Positions 14,574-22,417 of a DNA stretch of 64,000 nucleotides are shown one piece after another. How positions within the stretch are numbered: position 1 is the stretch's first letter; every line of letters begins with the position of its first letter. Origin of the DNA: Bacillus sp. NTK034 (GTDB lineage: Bacteria > Bacillota > Bacilli > Bacillales > Cytobacillaceae); the NCBI RefSeq assembly GCF_017303275.1, contig NZ_JAFKOJ010000006.1:248001-312000 (forward strand), read 5' to 3'. A program made the position numbers and the translations under genes. The notes beneath the pieces are model-generated. The model did not search any database, was not told the origin of the DNA, and saw only the letters and a list, made by a program, of their open reading frames with translations.

Positions 14574-14900
14574 TTAGTCCTTCTTCTGTTCAACTCTCCA
14601 CTTATTAAAATCCAAAAACTCCCGAAATTGCTCCTTCGAAACACCAGACTCCATCGCTTCCTTCACAATTTTCATCCATTCTGAATCAAGATCTTCCTTG
14701 TTGATTTGCTCATGAATTAAATGATCCACGGGGACATTCAGAACACCAGCAATTTTTTCAAGGAATTGAATCGATGGGTTGGTTTGCAGATTGCGCTCAA
14801 GTGAGCTTAAATATGATTTTGCCACACCAGCCTGGTCCGCAAGCTCGGATAAGGACATTTTCTTTTCCTGGCGAAGTTTTTTTACACGATCCCCGATCAT
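14574..14900 (-). CDS. sinR: Biofilm master repressor SinR
   Basis: SinR represses matrix operons (tapA and eps in B. subtilis) and is neutralised by SinI. The 108-residue protein is strikingly close to B. subtilis SinR: the helix-turn-helix SLSELADQAGVAKSYLSSLERNLQTNPSIQFLEKIAGVL (about 17-55) and the C-terminal hairpin LDSEWMKIVKEAMESGVSKEQFREFLDFNKWR (about 70-101), where SinI binds. ATG 14900 (MIGDRVK) is chosen because it matches the SinR N-terminus; a GTG 12 bp upstream is less likely. sinI is not adjacent, unlike in B. subtilis. A GAAC/GTTC palindrome 64 bp upstream suggests autoregulation. Confidence 0.94.
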   Translation of the reverse strand: MIGDRVKKLRQEKKMSLSELADQAGVAKSYLSSLERNLQTNPSIQFLEKIAGVLNVPVDHLIHEQINKEDLDSEWMKIVKEAMESGVSKEQFREFLDFNKWRVEQKKD

Positions 14901-14963
14901 GGTATACCACACACCTTATTTTGTATGTAATAGGATTATATCATATATTTAGTTCCATATTAA

Positions 14964-14976
14964 GAACGATTTGTTC
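14964..14976. promoter_or_regulatory. SinR-type palindrome upstream of sinR
   Basis: GAACGATTTGTTC has the same GAAC-N5-GTTC form as the sites at 9820 and 10806 and lies 64 bp upstream of the sinR start. Confidence 0.6.
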
Positions 14977-15069
14977 AATATTATTATCATCATACCACAG
15001 TGTCAACCGATTTAAATAGTTAGTTATCTAAGTTTTATAAAAATATATCTTTTGTCGCTCGCAAAAAGT

Positions 15070-15105
15070 AATGCTCCGCGTCAGAGGACGGGAGCATTTT
15101 GCTTT
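15070..15105 (-). terminator. Terminator overlapping the mnmH stop
   Basis: On the minus strand AATGCTCCCGTCC pairs imperfectly with the GCGGAGCATT arm and is followed by a weak T run. Confidence 0.65.
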
Positions 15106-16139
15106 TCAATAATGTCAATAATTTGCTGTGCAGCTGCTTCCACATCATCTGCATTCACATGGTGGAATTGGCCTTCATAATCATGCTGCTTAAAGGCATA
15201 GCGTGGATCGTAATAATGTTCTAATAAAAGCTTGATAAATAGCTCGTAGTTTCCTGCTTCAGCTGATTCATCCAGCTGCTCGCGGATTTCAGTATCTTTC
15301 AGACGTTTTTTAATAAACACAAGGCTTTCATCCACTTTCGGCTTGAACCATTCTTCATTTTTATAAAGCTCAACATAGTCACGAATGATGCGCTGGACAC
15401 GGGATTCCATGCTGGCGAACATATCAATGTGAATTCCGGTTTTTTTGGTATCAAGCAGCTCGTCCGGCTGAACAATCTTGCCTATTCGTTTGCTTTCAGC
15501 TTCCATAATAACATAAGGGGAACCTTTAATCTTAGAAAGGGCTTGATACAATAGAGCATCAAACGTTTTCTGTGTGCTGCCGTTTCCCATGCCAAAGGAA
15601 CCGAAGATTGATCCGCGATGCCCGGCCATTTCTTCAAGGTCAATAACAGGATATCCTTTTTCGCTTAACACCTTCAGCACATCCGTTTTCCCTACGCCGG
15701 TCATTCCGTGCAGAACAACTGCTTTTTCAGGAATCAAGTCTGCTGTGTTTTCAAGTATATATTGACGGTACGCTCGATAGCCCCCAATTAAACGGGGGAT
15801 TGAAACGCCCGCATATGTGATAAATGTAGTAACGGCCTTGCTGCGCATTCCGCCGCGCCAGCAGTAAATGACAGGCTGTAAGCCATCATTTTTAAGTTCT
15901 CTGATTTTCTGCATCATGGACGGAATTTTAGGTGAAACGATTTCCATCGCTCTCCACTTAGCCGCATCAGATCCTTCTTTCTTATATAGTGTTCCGATTT
16001 CTACACGTTCTTCATTAGTGAAAAGCGGCACATTGACAGCACCGGGAATGCTGCACTCCTCAAATTCAATTGGAGACCTGACATCGACCGGAACTGCGTT
16101 GTCCATTTGGATATATTGTTCGACTGCTATTTCTCTCAT
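15081..16139 (-). CDS. mnmH: tRNA 2-selenouridine/geranyl-2-thiouridine synthase
   Basis: MnmH (SelU, YbbB) replaces the sulfur of 2-thiouridine at tRNA position 34 with selenium, using selenophosphate. The 352-residue protein has an N-terminal rhodanese domain with the active-site loop IYCWRGGMRS (Cys93) and a C-terminal P-loop domain starting LHGMTGVGKTDVL. Both are diagnostic. The gene stands alone. Its partner selD is not in the window, so whether selenium is used here is unknown; the thiol-geranylating side activity needs no selenium. Confidence 0.93.
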   Translation of the reverse strand: MREIAVEQYIQMDNAVPVDVRSPIEFEECSIPGAVNVPLFTNEERVEIGTLYKKEGSDAAKWRAMEIVSPKIPSMMQKIRELKNDGLQPVIYCWRGGMRSKAVTTFITYAGVSIPRLIGGYRAYRQYILENTADLIPEKAVVLHGMTGVGKTDVLKVLSEKGYPVIDLEEMAGHRGSIFGSFGMGNGSTQKTFDALLYQALSKIKGSPYVIMEAESKRIGKIVQPDELLDTKKTGIHIDMFASMESRVQRIIRDYVELYKNEEWFKPKVDESLVFIKKRLKDTEIREQLDESAEAGNYELFIKLLLEHYYDPRYAFKQHDYEGQFHHVNADDVEAAAQQIIDIIEKQNAPVL

Positions 16140-16170
16140 TTTAATGCCTCCAAAAAATAAAGTGAAACTT

Positions 16171-16319
16171 CAATCAGTGGGGGTTTTTTCCGCTGATTGT
16201 TAGTTGAACTAATCGGGCCTTACGGGCAGTTTGGGCCACGTTAATTCAACTTTGAATTTTACTGCAGTTTTAAGTGGGGATCTTACTGCCCGTTAGACTG
16301 CGATAATGCTATATATCGC
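16171..16319. repeat. Group of nested inverted repeats upstream of mnmH
   Basis: The 372-bp gap between mnmH and the flavoprotein gene holds three inverted repeats. CAATCAGTGG/CCGCTGATTG lies at 16171-16199. TTACGGGCAGT (16220-16230) is paired with ACTGCCCGTTA (16285-16295), enclosing AGTTGAA/TTCAACT. GCGATA/TATATCGC lies at 16300-16319. It reads like a non-coding palindromic intergenic element and encodes no protein. Nothing else is seen in the gap. Confidence 0.55.
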
Positions 16320-16511
16320 CCTAAAAGGAACGTTAATTGATTTTACTCTCTCTATTATACAGGATTTTGAAAATATAGGTGTCACCCACAATCATACTCC
16401 TATTTTCAAAAGTTTGTTCTTATAATTTTTTCCAGACTTTGTAATATCAGCATATCCATTGGTTTTGCTTTTTAAAAAGGAGGTTAAATAAAAGGCAAAG
16501 GTGGTGGAAAC

Positions 16512-17813
16512 ATGTCCTTGAATACAGAGGTTGCAATTGTGGGCGGAGGGATTGGCGGCTTGACGCTTGGATTGAAGCTGGCTCAAGCCAATATTGATGT
16601 CCTCGTTATAGAAAAGCTGGATGCCCCATCTTCCATTTATAAAGGCGAACTCCTGCAGCCGAAGAGCCTGAAAATTTTTAAACGGCTGGATATTTTGGAT
16701 GTAATCCGCGAGAATGGCTTTTCATTTTCCCGTATTGCGTTTGAGGAAGGGGAAAAAGAGTTTACCATGGATTACAGCATTCTGCCGGGGAATTATGATT
16801 ACTCCCTCATGATCGAGCATGAAAAGCTGAAAGGAATCCTTCTGAATCAGGCGCTTCAATATCCAAGCTTTCATTATTTGTCAGGGACCCTGGCAAAAGG
16901 CTATGACAATGGCGAATTAATGGTTGAGCGGAAGGATGTAAAGGAGCAGCTGACAGTGAAGGCTGACTTTTTTATAGGTGCTGAGGGAAGGAATTCCATA
17001 ACAAGAAAAGTAATGAACTGCAAGATTAAAAAGATTGAGTACAATCATCAGTTTTTAACTGTCACGTTTCCGCGGCCTCAATCATTAGAAGAAGGGAAGA
17101 TCATTTCCAAAGATGAACGGTTCCTCGGATTATTTCCGCTGCCGGATGCGAAGGTACGGTCTGTCTATTTAATTCCGGAGGGCACTTATAAGGAACATTT
17201 CCAAAAAGGAATTCACCATTTCCATCAAAACTATTTAGAGCTTTTTCCGGAATTGGAGGGGTATGTGAACAGGCTGAAAAATTGGAAGGATATTCAGCTA
17301 ATGATTCCGACAGCCTTTTATGCAGATAAATATGTGAATGGAAAACTCGCTATTTTGGGGGATGCAGCCCACACGGTCCACCCTATGGCAGGTGAAGGGA
17401 TGAATATGGCGATTCAGGATGCGGATGTGCTTGGTGAATTGCTTGCAGAGATGTATGCGAGCGGAAGAATTTCGCCGGACAAGCTTAAATGGTATGAAAA
17501 AGTCAGGAAGCCCCGGGCTGAAAATATGATTAGTCTCAGCCATTTATCGGCCTTAGCCTATTCTTATTCCAACCGGGTTTTTACTGGAATACGCCGTAAA
17601 GGCCTGAAGCAGATCGAAAGAGATAAAACCCTGCAATATAAGCAAATGCTGAATGTTTCGGGCCTTGGATATTGGTCAGAGAGCCTGTGGGATCGATTGA
17701 TTCAGGCAGGAATGCTGCCGGCAAGAAGAACAGAATTATCAGCGGCGGATAAAAGCCATTATTTTTATACAGAAAAAGATGACTATCCCTGGAAGAAGGT
17801 TGAACATCAATGA
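16512..17813 (+). CDS. FAD-dependent aromatic-type monooxygenase
   Basis: The 433-residue flavoprotein belongs to the PHBH/UbiH-like group. Visible motifs are the dinucleotide fold VAIVGGGIGGLTLGLKLA (about 7-24), the DG-type motif FFIGAEGRNSITRK near 155, and the FAD-ribityl motif LAILGDAAHTVHPMAGEGMNMAIQDA near 280. Such enzymes hydroxylate or epoxidise an aromatic, quinone or isoprenoid substrate with NAD(P)H and O2. AAAGGTGG precedes the ATG. The stop overlaps the start of a methyltransferase gene by ATGA, so both proteins probably act on the same small molecule. The substrate is unknown; a geranylgeranyl-reductase-like role is an alternative. Confidence 0.85.
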   Translation: MSLNTEVAIVGGGIGGLTLGLKLAQANIDVLVIEKLDAPSSIYKGELLQPKSLKIFKRLDILDVIRENGFSFSRIAFEEGEKEFTMDYSILPGNYDYSLMIEHEKLKGILLNQALQYPSFHYLSGTLAKGYDNGELMVERKDVKEQLTVKADFFIGAEGRNSITRKVMNCKIKKIEYNHQFLTVTFPRPQSLEEGKIISKDERFLGLFPLPDAKVRSVYLIPEGTYKEHFQKGIHHFHQNYLELFPELEGYVNRLKNWKDIQLMIPTAFYADKYVNGKLAILGDAAHTVHPMAGEGMNMAIQDADVLGELLAEMYASGRISPDKLKWYEKVRKPRAENMISLSHLSALAYSYSNRVFTGIRRKGLKQIERDKTLQYKQMLNVSGLGYWSESLWDRLIQAGMLPARRTELSAADKSHYFYTEKDDYPWKKVEHQ

Positions 17814-18799
17814 TAAATGAATATGTGAGATTACTAAAAGCACGAAATTGGATGAAAAAGAACCAGCCTTTTTTGTACAGCTGGCATGCATATGTAGGCT
17901 TCGAGCTTGACCTTTTCTCCCAGTTCCGCAGCTGGAGGACAGTAAAAGAGGTGGCATCAAGCAGAAATCTTCAGGAAGAGCTGCTTTTAAGGTGGGTGGA
18001 GGTGGGGCTTTCGATCCGCCATTTGAAAAAGAAAGGGAAGGATAAAATTAAGACAGCATCTAAATTCAGTCTTCCATCCACGCCGAAAAACCCCCGATCC
18101 ACAGGAATCATCCTGAAGGAAATGATGGAATTGCATATCCCGACTTTACTCTCTTATCCAGAACTGCTCCGTTCCAATAAGAAAAACACTTTTGACCATG
18201 AAGAGCATGGACCTACCGTAGCAAGAACCTCTTCACTGCTTGAACAGCTTGCACTGCCGCGTCTGATGAAAACCATTAAGAAAAACAAAATGGTAAGAAT
18301 CATAGACATTGGCTGCGGGGAAGGCGGCTATTTAAGCAGAATCAGCCAAAAGTTCCCGCAGGCAAAACTGGCAGGCATTGAAATTAATGAAGAGGTCGCA
18401 GATTCTGCCCGTACAAATTGCAGGGATATTCCCAACATTAAAATTGTTACAGCGGACGTTCATAAGTACTCAACTGAGCAGCAGGCTGATTTAATTATGG
18501 TCAATAACCTGCTTCACTACATCCAGCCGGAGGATCGCAAGCAGCTCTTATCCCGCTTGAAAAGCTGGCTTAGCCGGAAAGGATCCATAACTATTATCAC
18601 GCCCATTCTTCATTCGAAAAAAGGGGAAGAGTTTTCAAGTGTTTTTAACAGCTTCTTTTCTGCATTTGAAAACCTATATCCAACCCCGACTGAGGAGGAT
18701 ATCCATCAAATCGCTAAAGAGCTGAAGCTGAAAGTAAAAACCTTCAAGCCGGTCGTAACCGAAGGAGGGTGGTATTTCATCCAGCTGTCCAACAGGTAA
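17810..18799 (+). CDS. SAM-dependent methyltransferase (small-molecule O-methyltransferase-like)
   Basis: The 329-residue protein has an N-terminal helical region (about 1-95) resembling the dimerisation domain of plant- and polyketide-type O-methyltransferases. A class I fold follows with the SAM-binding motif IIDIGCGEGGYLSRI (about 164-178), the acidic residue in AGIEIN and a post-motif LIMVNNLLHYI. It is translationally coupled to the flavin monooxygenase through a 4-bp overlap. Together they form a compact hydroxylate-then-methylate cassette. No synthase for a backbone is adjacent. Methylation of oxygen is inferred from the fold, not proved. Confidence 0.8.
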   Translation: MINEYVRLLKARNWMKKNQPFLYSWHAYVGFELDLFSQFRSWRTVKEVASSRNLQEELLLRWVEVGLSIRHLKKKGKDKIKTASKFSLPSTPKNPRSTGIILKEMMELHIPTLLSYPELLRSNKKNTFDHEEHGPTVARTSSLLEQLALPRLMKTIKKNKMVRIIDIGCGEGGYLSRISQKFPQAKLAGIEINEEVADSARTNCRDIPNIKIVTADVHKYSTEQQADLIMVNNLLHYIQPEDRKQLLSRLKSWLSRKGSITIITPILHSKKGEEFSSVFNSFFSAFENLYPTPTEEDIHQIAKELKLKVKTFKPVVTEGGWYFIQLSNR

Positions 18800-18859
18800 A
18801 TGAAAGCAGGCCGGATAAATGGTAGAATGGTGTAAAACATGACTGAAATGGTGATTTAA

Positions 18860-19588
18860 ATGAGAAATAATAAATATTTAGTGATTTATGAGGAGCTTGC
18901 CCAGCAAATACAGGAAGGCAAATATCCTGCCCGATCCATTCTGCCATCTGAACATGAATTGACAGAGATGTATTCCACTTCAAGGGAAACCATCCGCAAA
19001 GCTTTGAATTTGCTTGCACAAAACGGTTTTATCCAGAAAATCCGCGGAAAAGGCTCGATGGTCCTTGATTTAAAAAAGCTGCAGTTCCCCATATCCGGAC
19101 TGGTCAGCTTTAAAGAGCTGGCCGGGAAAATGGGTCAGCGTGCCGAAACGATTGTGGACGAATTTTCACTTATTCAGCCTGACGCAGAAAAGATGAAGCA
19201 TCTCCATGTTGATAAAAGTGAAAAGGTATGGAAAGTTTATCGTGTCCGAAAAATTGAAGATGAGCGGATAATTTTGGATAAGGATTTTTTAGTTGAGAAA
19301 TATGTCCCGGGCTTAACCAAAGAAATATGCCAGAGCTCTATTTTTGCCTATATTGAGGGCGAACTTGGAAAAAAAATCAGCTTTGCCAAAAAGGAATTTA
19401 CAGTGGAGGAACCAACAGCTGAAGATCGCAGGCTCCTTGATATGGAAGGATTCCATGCCATTGTTGTGGTAAAAAATTATATTTACTTTGACGACGCCAC
19501 CCTTTTTCAATATACGGAATCCAGGCATAGACCCGACAAATTCAGGTTTGTTGACTTTGCCAGAAGAATGGACAGTGGGGTGTTTTAA
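18860..19588 (+). CDS. treR: GntR-family trehalose operon repressor TreR
   Basis: TreR represses the trehalose operon and is released by trehalose 6-phosphate. The 242-residue protein has a GntR winged helix (about 1-70; ILPSEHELTEMYSTSRETIRKALNLLAQNGFIQKIRGKGS) and a UTRA ligand domain (about 85-235) with RVRKIEDERIILDKDFL and QYTESRHRPDKFRFVDFARR. These match TreR rather than other HutC-type members. treP and treA, normally adjacent, are absent from the window, so the regulator is an orphan here or its targets are elsewhere. The yfkM gene downstream repeats the B. subtilis order. Confidence 0.82.
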   Translation: MRNNKYLVIYEELAQQIQEGKYPARSILPSEHELTEMYSTSRETIRKALNLLAQNGFIQKIRGKGSMVLDLKKLQFPISGLVSFKELAGKMGQRAETIVDEFSLIQPDAEKMKHLHVDKSEKVWKVYRVRKIEDERIILDKDFLVEKYVPGLTKEICQSSIFAYIEGELGKKISFAKKEFTVEEPTAEDRRLLDMEGFHAIVVVKNYIYFDDATLFQYTESRHRPDKFRFVDFARRMDSGVF

Positions 19589-19608
19589 GGGCGAACATGC
19601 ATTTTTAC

Positions 19609-19633
19609 GTTTAAGATTGTCAATTCAGGGAAA
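19609..19633 (+). promoter_or_regulatory. Sigma-B promoter of yfkM
   Basis: GTTTAA (19609-19614), a 13-bp spacer and GGGAAA (19628-19633) fit the sigma-B consensus GTTTAA-N12/14-GGGTAT. It ends 38 bp upstream of the ATG. The B. subtilis homologue is a general stress gene. Confidence 0.8.
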
Positions 19634-19671
19634 TCTCCTTATGTGAAGATTTTTCAAAGGAGATGTTATAA

Positions 19672-20187
19672 ATGAGTAAAAAAATCGCATGCTTAATTAC
19701 CGAAATGTTCGAAGATAGTGAATACACGGAACCTGCTCAAGCATTTAAAGAAGCCGGCCATGAGGTTGTGACAATTGAAAAGGAACAAGGCAAATCCATT
19801 AAAGGCAAACAGGGTGAAGCCACTGTTCAAATAGATCAAAGCATTGATAACGTAAACCCGCAGGACTTCGATGCCCTGTTCCTGCCAGGCGGATTCTCAC
19901 CGGACCAGCTTCGTGCCGATGACCGATTTGTTCAATTTACAAAATCCTTCATGGACGAAAAGAAACCAGTATTCGCGATCTGCCACGGGCCGCAGCTGCT
20001 GCTGACAGCCAAGACACTCGAAGGCCGCGACGCAACTGGCTACAAATCCATCCAAGTCGACATGGAATACGCAGGCGCCAAATTCCAGGACTCAGAAGTC
20101 GTCGTCTGCCAAAACCAGTTAGTCACAAGCCGCCAGCCAGAAGACATTCCGGCATTTACACGTGAATCGCTTAAGTTGTTAGGCTAA
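19672..20187 (+). CDS. yfkM: DJ-1/PfpI family general stress protein
   Basis: The 171-residue protein is a DJ-1/PfpI-type enzyme. The nucleophile elbow is FAICHGPQLL with the Cys near residue 103, and Glu at the N-terminal EMFEDSEYTEP supports it. Members are reported as glyoxalases or deglycases acting on glycated proteins, or as proteases in archaea. Resemblance and position after treR identify it as YfkM (general stress protein 18). A sigma-B promoter and AAAGGAG ribosome binding site lie upstream. Confidence 0.9.
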   Translation: MSKKIACLITEMFEDSEYTEPAQAFKEAGHEVVTIEKEQGKSIKGKQGEATVQIDQSIDNVNPQDFDALFLPGGFSPDQLRADDRFVQFTKSFMDEKKPVFAICHGPQLLLTAKTLEGRDATGYKSIQVDMEYAGAKFQDSEVVVCQNQLVTSRQPEDIPAFTRESLKLLG

Positions 20188-20194
20188 TAAAATT

Positions 20195-20227
20195 GACAGC
20201 CCTCTGCCTGATTTGGCAGGGGGTTTT
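20195..20227 (+). terminator. Terminator after yfkM
   Basis: GCCCTCTGCC pairs with GGCAGGGGG around TGATTT, followed by TTTTT. Confidence 0.88.
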
Positions 20228-20279
20228 TGTATTGAAATAAATGATACGGGCTTTGATTAAGAATGGTTATTATTAATAC

Positions 20280-20408
20280 GTGCTGATGGAGCGGAAGGCG
20301 CGAGACTCCTACGGGAGTGGCGAACCAGGGGAGACCCCGCAGGCGGTCGCGCCGAGGAGGCTCTCGGTAGCCCCGTGGAAAGCGAGTGCCTGCAGCGGAA
20401 ATCAGCAC
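20280..20408. repeat. GC-rich Bacillaceae intergenic repeat, copy 1
   Basis: The 129-bp block is much richer in G and C than its surroundings and is bounded by GTGCTGA / TCAGCAC. It contains GACTCCTACGGGAG, GAGACCCCGCAGG and GCCGAGGAGGCTC, blocks shared with copies at 24.6 and 43.8 kb. Similar sequences are widespread between genes of Bacillaceae. Open frames across it are not genes. The rest of the yfkM-yfkK gap is empty. Confidence 0.8.
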
Positions 20409-20488
20409 CAACTCAACAGTTGCATATTATGTTATATAAGTCTACTCAAAGACATTAAAAAGCAGCCATCAAAAGGCTGCTCCAATAA

Positions 20489-20719
20489 TTATTTATTCTT
20501 CCTCAAACTCCCCAGCTCTTCCACCAAAGCCTGCATTTCATTAGGACTAAACGAATCCTTTTTCATGACAAGATCATAAATATCCTTCAATTCCTCATAC
20601 ATTTCCTCATCAAAATGAGAAGGCTTAATAGCACCTAAGTTTAACACCTTCAGCTTTTCCTTAATAGCCTCAATCATAAACTCCACATTCTCAACCGATT
20701 TCTCCGACAAATTATTCAT
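20489..20719 (-). CDS. yfkK: DUF1128 family protein YfkK
   Basis: The 76-residue soluble protein begins [21 protein letters not shown] and has the helical DUF1128 pattern through [20 protein letters not shown]. Its function is unknown. I use the internal ATG at 20719 because GAGAGGGTG lies upstream and the family starts there; the longer frame would add a hydrophobic segment foreign to the family. It faces the sigma-B-type gene pair downstream. Confidence 0.85.
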   Translation of the reverse strand: MNNLSEKSVENVEFMIEAIKEKLKVLNLGAIKPSHFDEEMYEELKDIYDLVMKKDSFSPNEMQALVEELGSLRKNK

Positions 20720-20895
20720 TCCCAACACCCTCTCATAGCTATGTATTTGAACGCTCACGCTTTTCTTATCATCTTTCCACGATATCAGCAAATTGTCAAC
20801 ATAAATTAGACTTGCATGTACCATGGAAATTAGTAGAAAATAAAGGAGAAGTTTGGACAAATTATATAGGATCTTTCAAAAAAAGAACGAGTCAG

Positions 20896-20921
20896 GTTTC
20901 GTCAACTGGAAAATAGGGAAA
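20896..20921 (+). promoter_or_regulatory. Sigma-B promoter of the YtxH-like/yfkH pair
   Basis: GTTTCG (20896-20901), a 14-bp spacer and GGGAAA (20916-20921), 48 bp before the ATG, fit the sigma-B consensus. Confidence 0.72.
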
Positions 20922-20969
20922 AATTGAACCAAATTTTCATATAATAATTTTGCTAAAGGAGAATAAAAT

Positions 20970-21350
20970 ATGGGGAAATCATTGTTTTGGAAAGGTGTAC
21001 TATATGGAGCACTTGCAGGCGGTGCGCTAAGCCTTCTTGACAAATCCACAAGGGAAACCGTTTTTGACAATTGCAGGAAAACGTCAAGCAATGTCGGCTA
21101 TTACATAAAGCATCCAAGTGAAGCTGTGAATCAGGTAAAGGATGTTTCCAACAAGGTCAAAACAGCTATTGACCAGGTTAGTGAAGACGTTGCTTTTATT
21201 ACTGGAACAGTGGAAGAAATAAGAGAAATGGCACCGGAAGTAACACAGATTGTTCAGAATACAAAGCAGGCCTTTTCAGATATTAAGCAGAAGGGATCAA
21301 GTGAACTGCCGGAAAAATCTTCTGACGATTCAGTTCAGATTCCGCATTAA
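20970..21350 (+). CDS. YtxH-domain-like general stress protein (YfkI position)
   Basis: The 126-residue protein starts with a short glycine-rich hydrophobic helix (FWKGVLYGALAGGALSLLDKSTR), as in YtxH-type proteins, followed by a long amphipathic helix region and a polar tail. It occupies the place of yfkI, directly upstream of yfkH, and shares the sequence pattern G-A-L-x-L-L-D-x-S/T-T-R with the YtxH protein at 31.8 kb. Both have sigma-B promoters. Function is unknown; a membrane-associated stress role is likely. Confidence 0.65.
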   Translation: MGKSLFWKGVLYGALAGGALSLLDKSTRETVFDNCRKTSSNVGYYIKHPSEAVNQVKDVSNKVKTAIDQVSEDVAFITGTVEEIREMAPEVTQIVQNTKQAFSDIKQKGSSELPEKSSDDSVQIPH

Positions 21351-21369
21351 AAACAAGTGAGGTGTTGGA

Positions 21370-22194
21370 GTGGGACGAACTTTTTCGGCACTGATTCCAA
21401 ACTTATGGAAGAGAGTAGAAGAAGATGATGTGTTTGGACTTGCTGCCCAATTGGCGTATTTCTTTCTTCTCTCTCTATTTCCGCTCCTTATTTTCCTGGT
21501 CACACTCGTTCCTTATTTGCCGATCACACAGCAGGATATCTTAAATGTTGTCCGTGATTTTGCACCAGGAGAGACCATGAAGCTCATTGAAACCAATATC
21601 TATGAAATTACGCAAAGAAATGGAAAGCTGCTTTCCTTTGGAATCATCGCTACGCTCTGGTCAGCTTCAAATGGAATCAATGCTGTGGTGAAGGCGTTTA
21701 ATAAGGCGTATGACGTAAAGGAAACCCGTCATTTTATTATTGCACGCGGGATGGCGATATTACTGACGTTTGCGATGATTTTTGTGTTTGTGCTGGCGCT
21801 GCTCCTTCCTGTTTTTGGGAGACAGATTGGTTTGTTTATATCTTCGGAATTTGGTTTGTCAGGTCAATTTCTGGCGATTTGGAATATGGTTCGCTGGTTA
21901 GTGAGTCCATTTATCCTTTTTATGGTGTTTACAGGGCTATACTGGATTGCCCCCAATAAAAAGTTAAAGTGTATTAGTGTTGTACCTGGTGCCATTTTTG
22001 CCACAGTCGGCTGGGTGATGTCATCCCTTGCCTTTTCATACTATGTCAGCAGCTTCGGCAATTTTTCCGCTACCTATGGAAGCATTGGGGCCATTATTGT
22101 GCTTATGATCTGGTTTTACATATCCGGGATTATCATCATTCTTGGCGGGGAAATCAATGCCATCAATTCCAGGATCAATAAAGAGGATTGCTGA
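21370..22194 (+). CDS. yfkH: YihY/BrkB family inner membrane protein
   Basis: The 274-residue integral membrane protein has about six helices. The family motifs are AAQLAYFFLLSLFPLLIFLVTL near the N-terminus, LWSASNGINAVVKAFNKAYDV in the middle and IWFYISGIIIILGGEINA near the C-terminus. The family was once labelled ribonuclease BN in error; its true role is unknown. The GTG start has GAGGTG 5 bp upstream and lies 19 bp after the previous gene, so they form an operon. Confidence 0.88.
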   Translation: MGRTFSALIPNLWKRVEEDDVFGLAAQLAYFFLLSLFPLLIFLVTLVPYLPITQQDILNVVRDFAPGETMKLIETNIYEITQRNGKLLSFGIIATLWSASNGINAVVKAFNKAYDVKETRHFIIARGMAILLTFAMIFVFVLALLLPVFGRQIGLFISSEFGLSGQFLAIWNMVRWLVSPFILFMVFTGLYWIAPNKKLKCISVVPGAIFATVGWVMSSLAFSYYVSSFGNFSATYGSIGAIIVLMIWFYISGIIIILGGEINAINSRINKEDC

Positions 22195-22276
22195 TGAAAA
22201 AGTTTCCTTCTTAAAAAAGCACTTTCCGTAACACAATAGTAATGGGGGAAAATGAATTCTTCAGGAGGGCATTGAT

Positions 22277-22381
22277 ATGACAAAACACACGAAAAAAGAC
22301 GGCGGCACAAAGCAAAAAGGCAAAAATAAACCTAAGCAAAAGACATCCGGATCTGCTAACGGGCAGAACGGCTACCATTAA
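22277..22381 (+). CDS. Small basic hydrophilic protein (34 aa)
   Basis: A strong AGGAGGG ribosome binding site precedes an ATG opening a 34-codon frame rich in Lys, Thr, Gly and Gln (MTKHTKKDGG...) without any hydrophobic stretch. The size and composition recall minor small acid-soluble spore proteins, but no family signature is visible. A bidirectional terminator follows immediately, which supports a real transcript. Confidence 0.55.
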   Translation: MTKHTKKDGGTKQKGKNKPKQKTSGSANGQNGYH

Positions 22382-22385
22382 AAAT

Positions 22386-22417
22386 AAAGCCTGGGAAACT
22401 GAGTTCCCAGGCTTTCC
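22386..22417. terminator. Bidirectional terminator
   Basis: AAAGCCTGGGAA pairs with TTCCCAGGCTTT between convergent genes. Confidence 0.8.
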
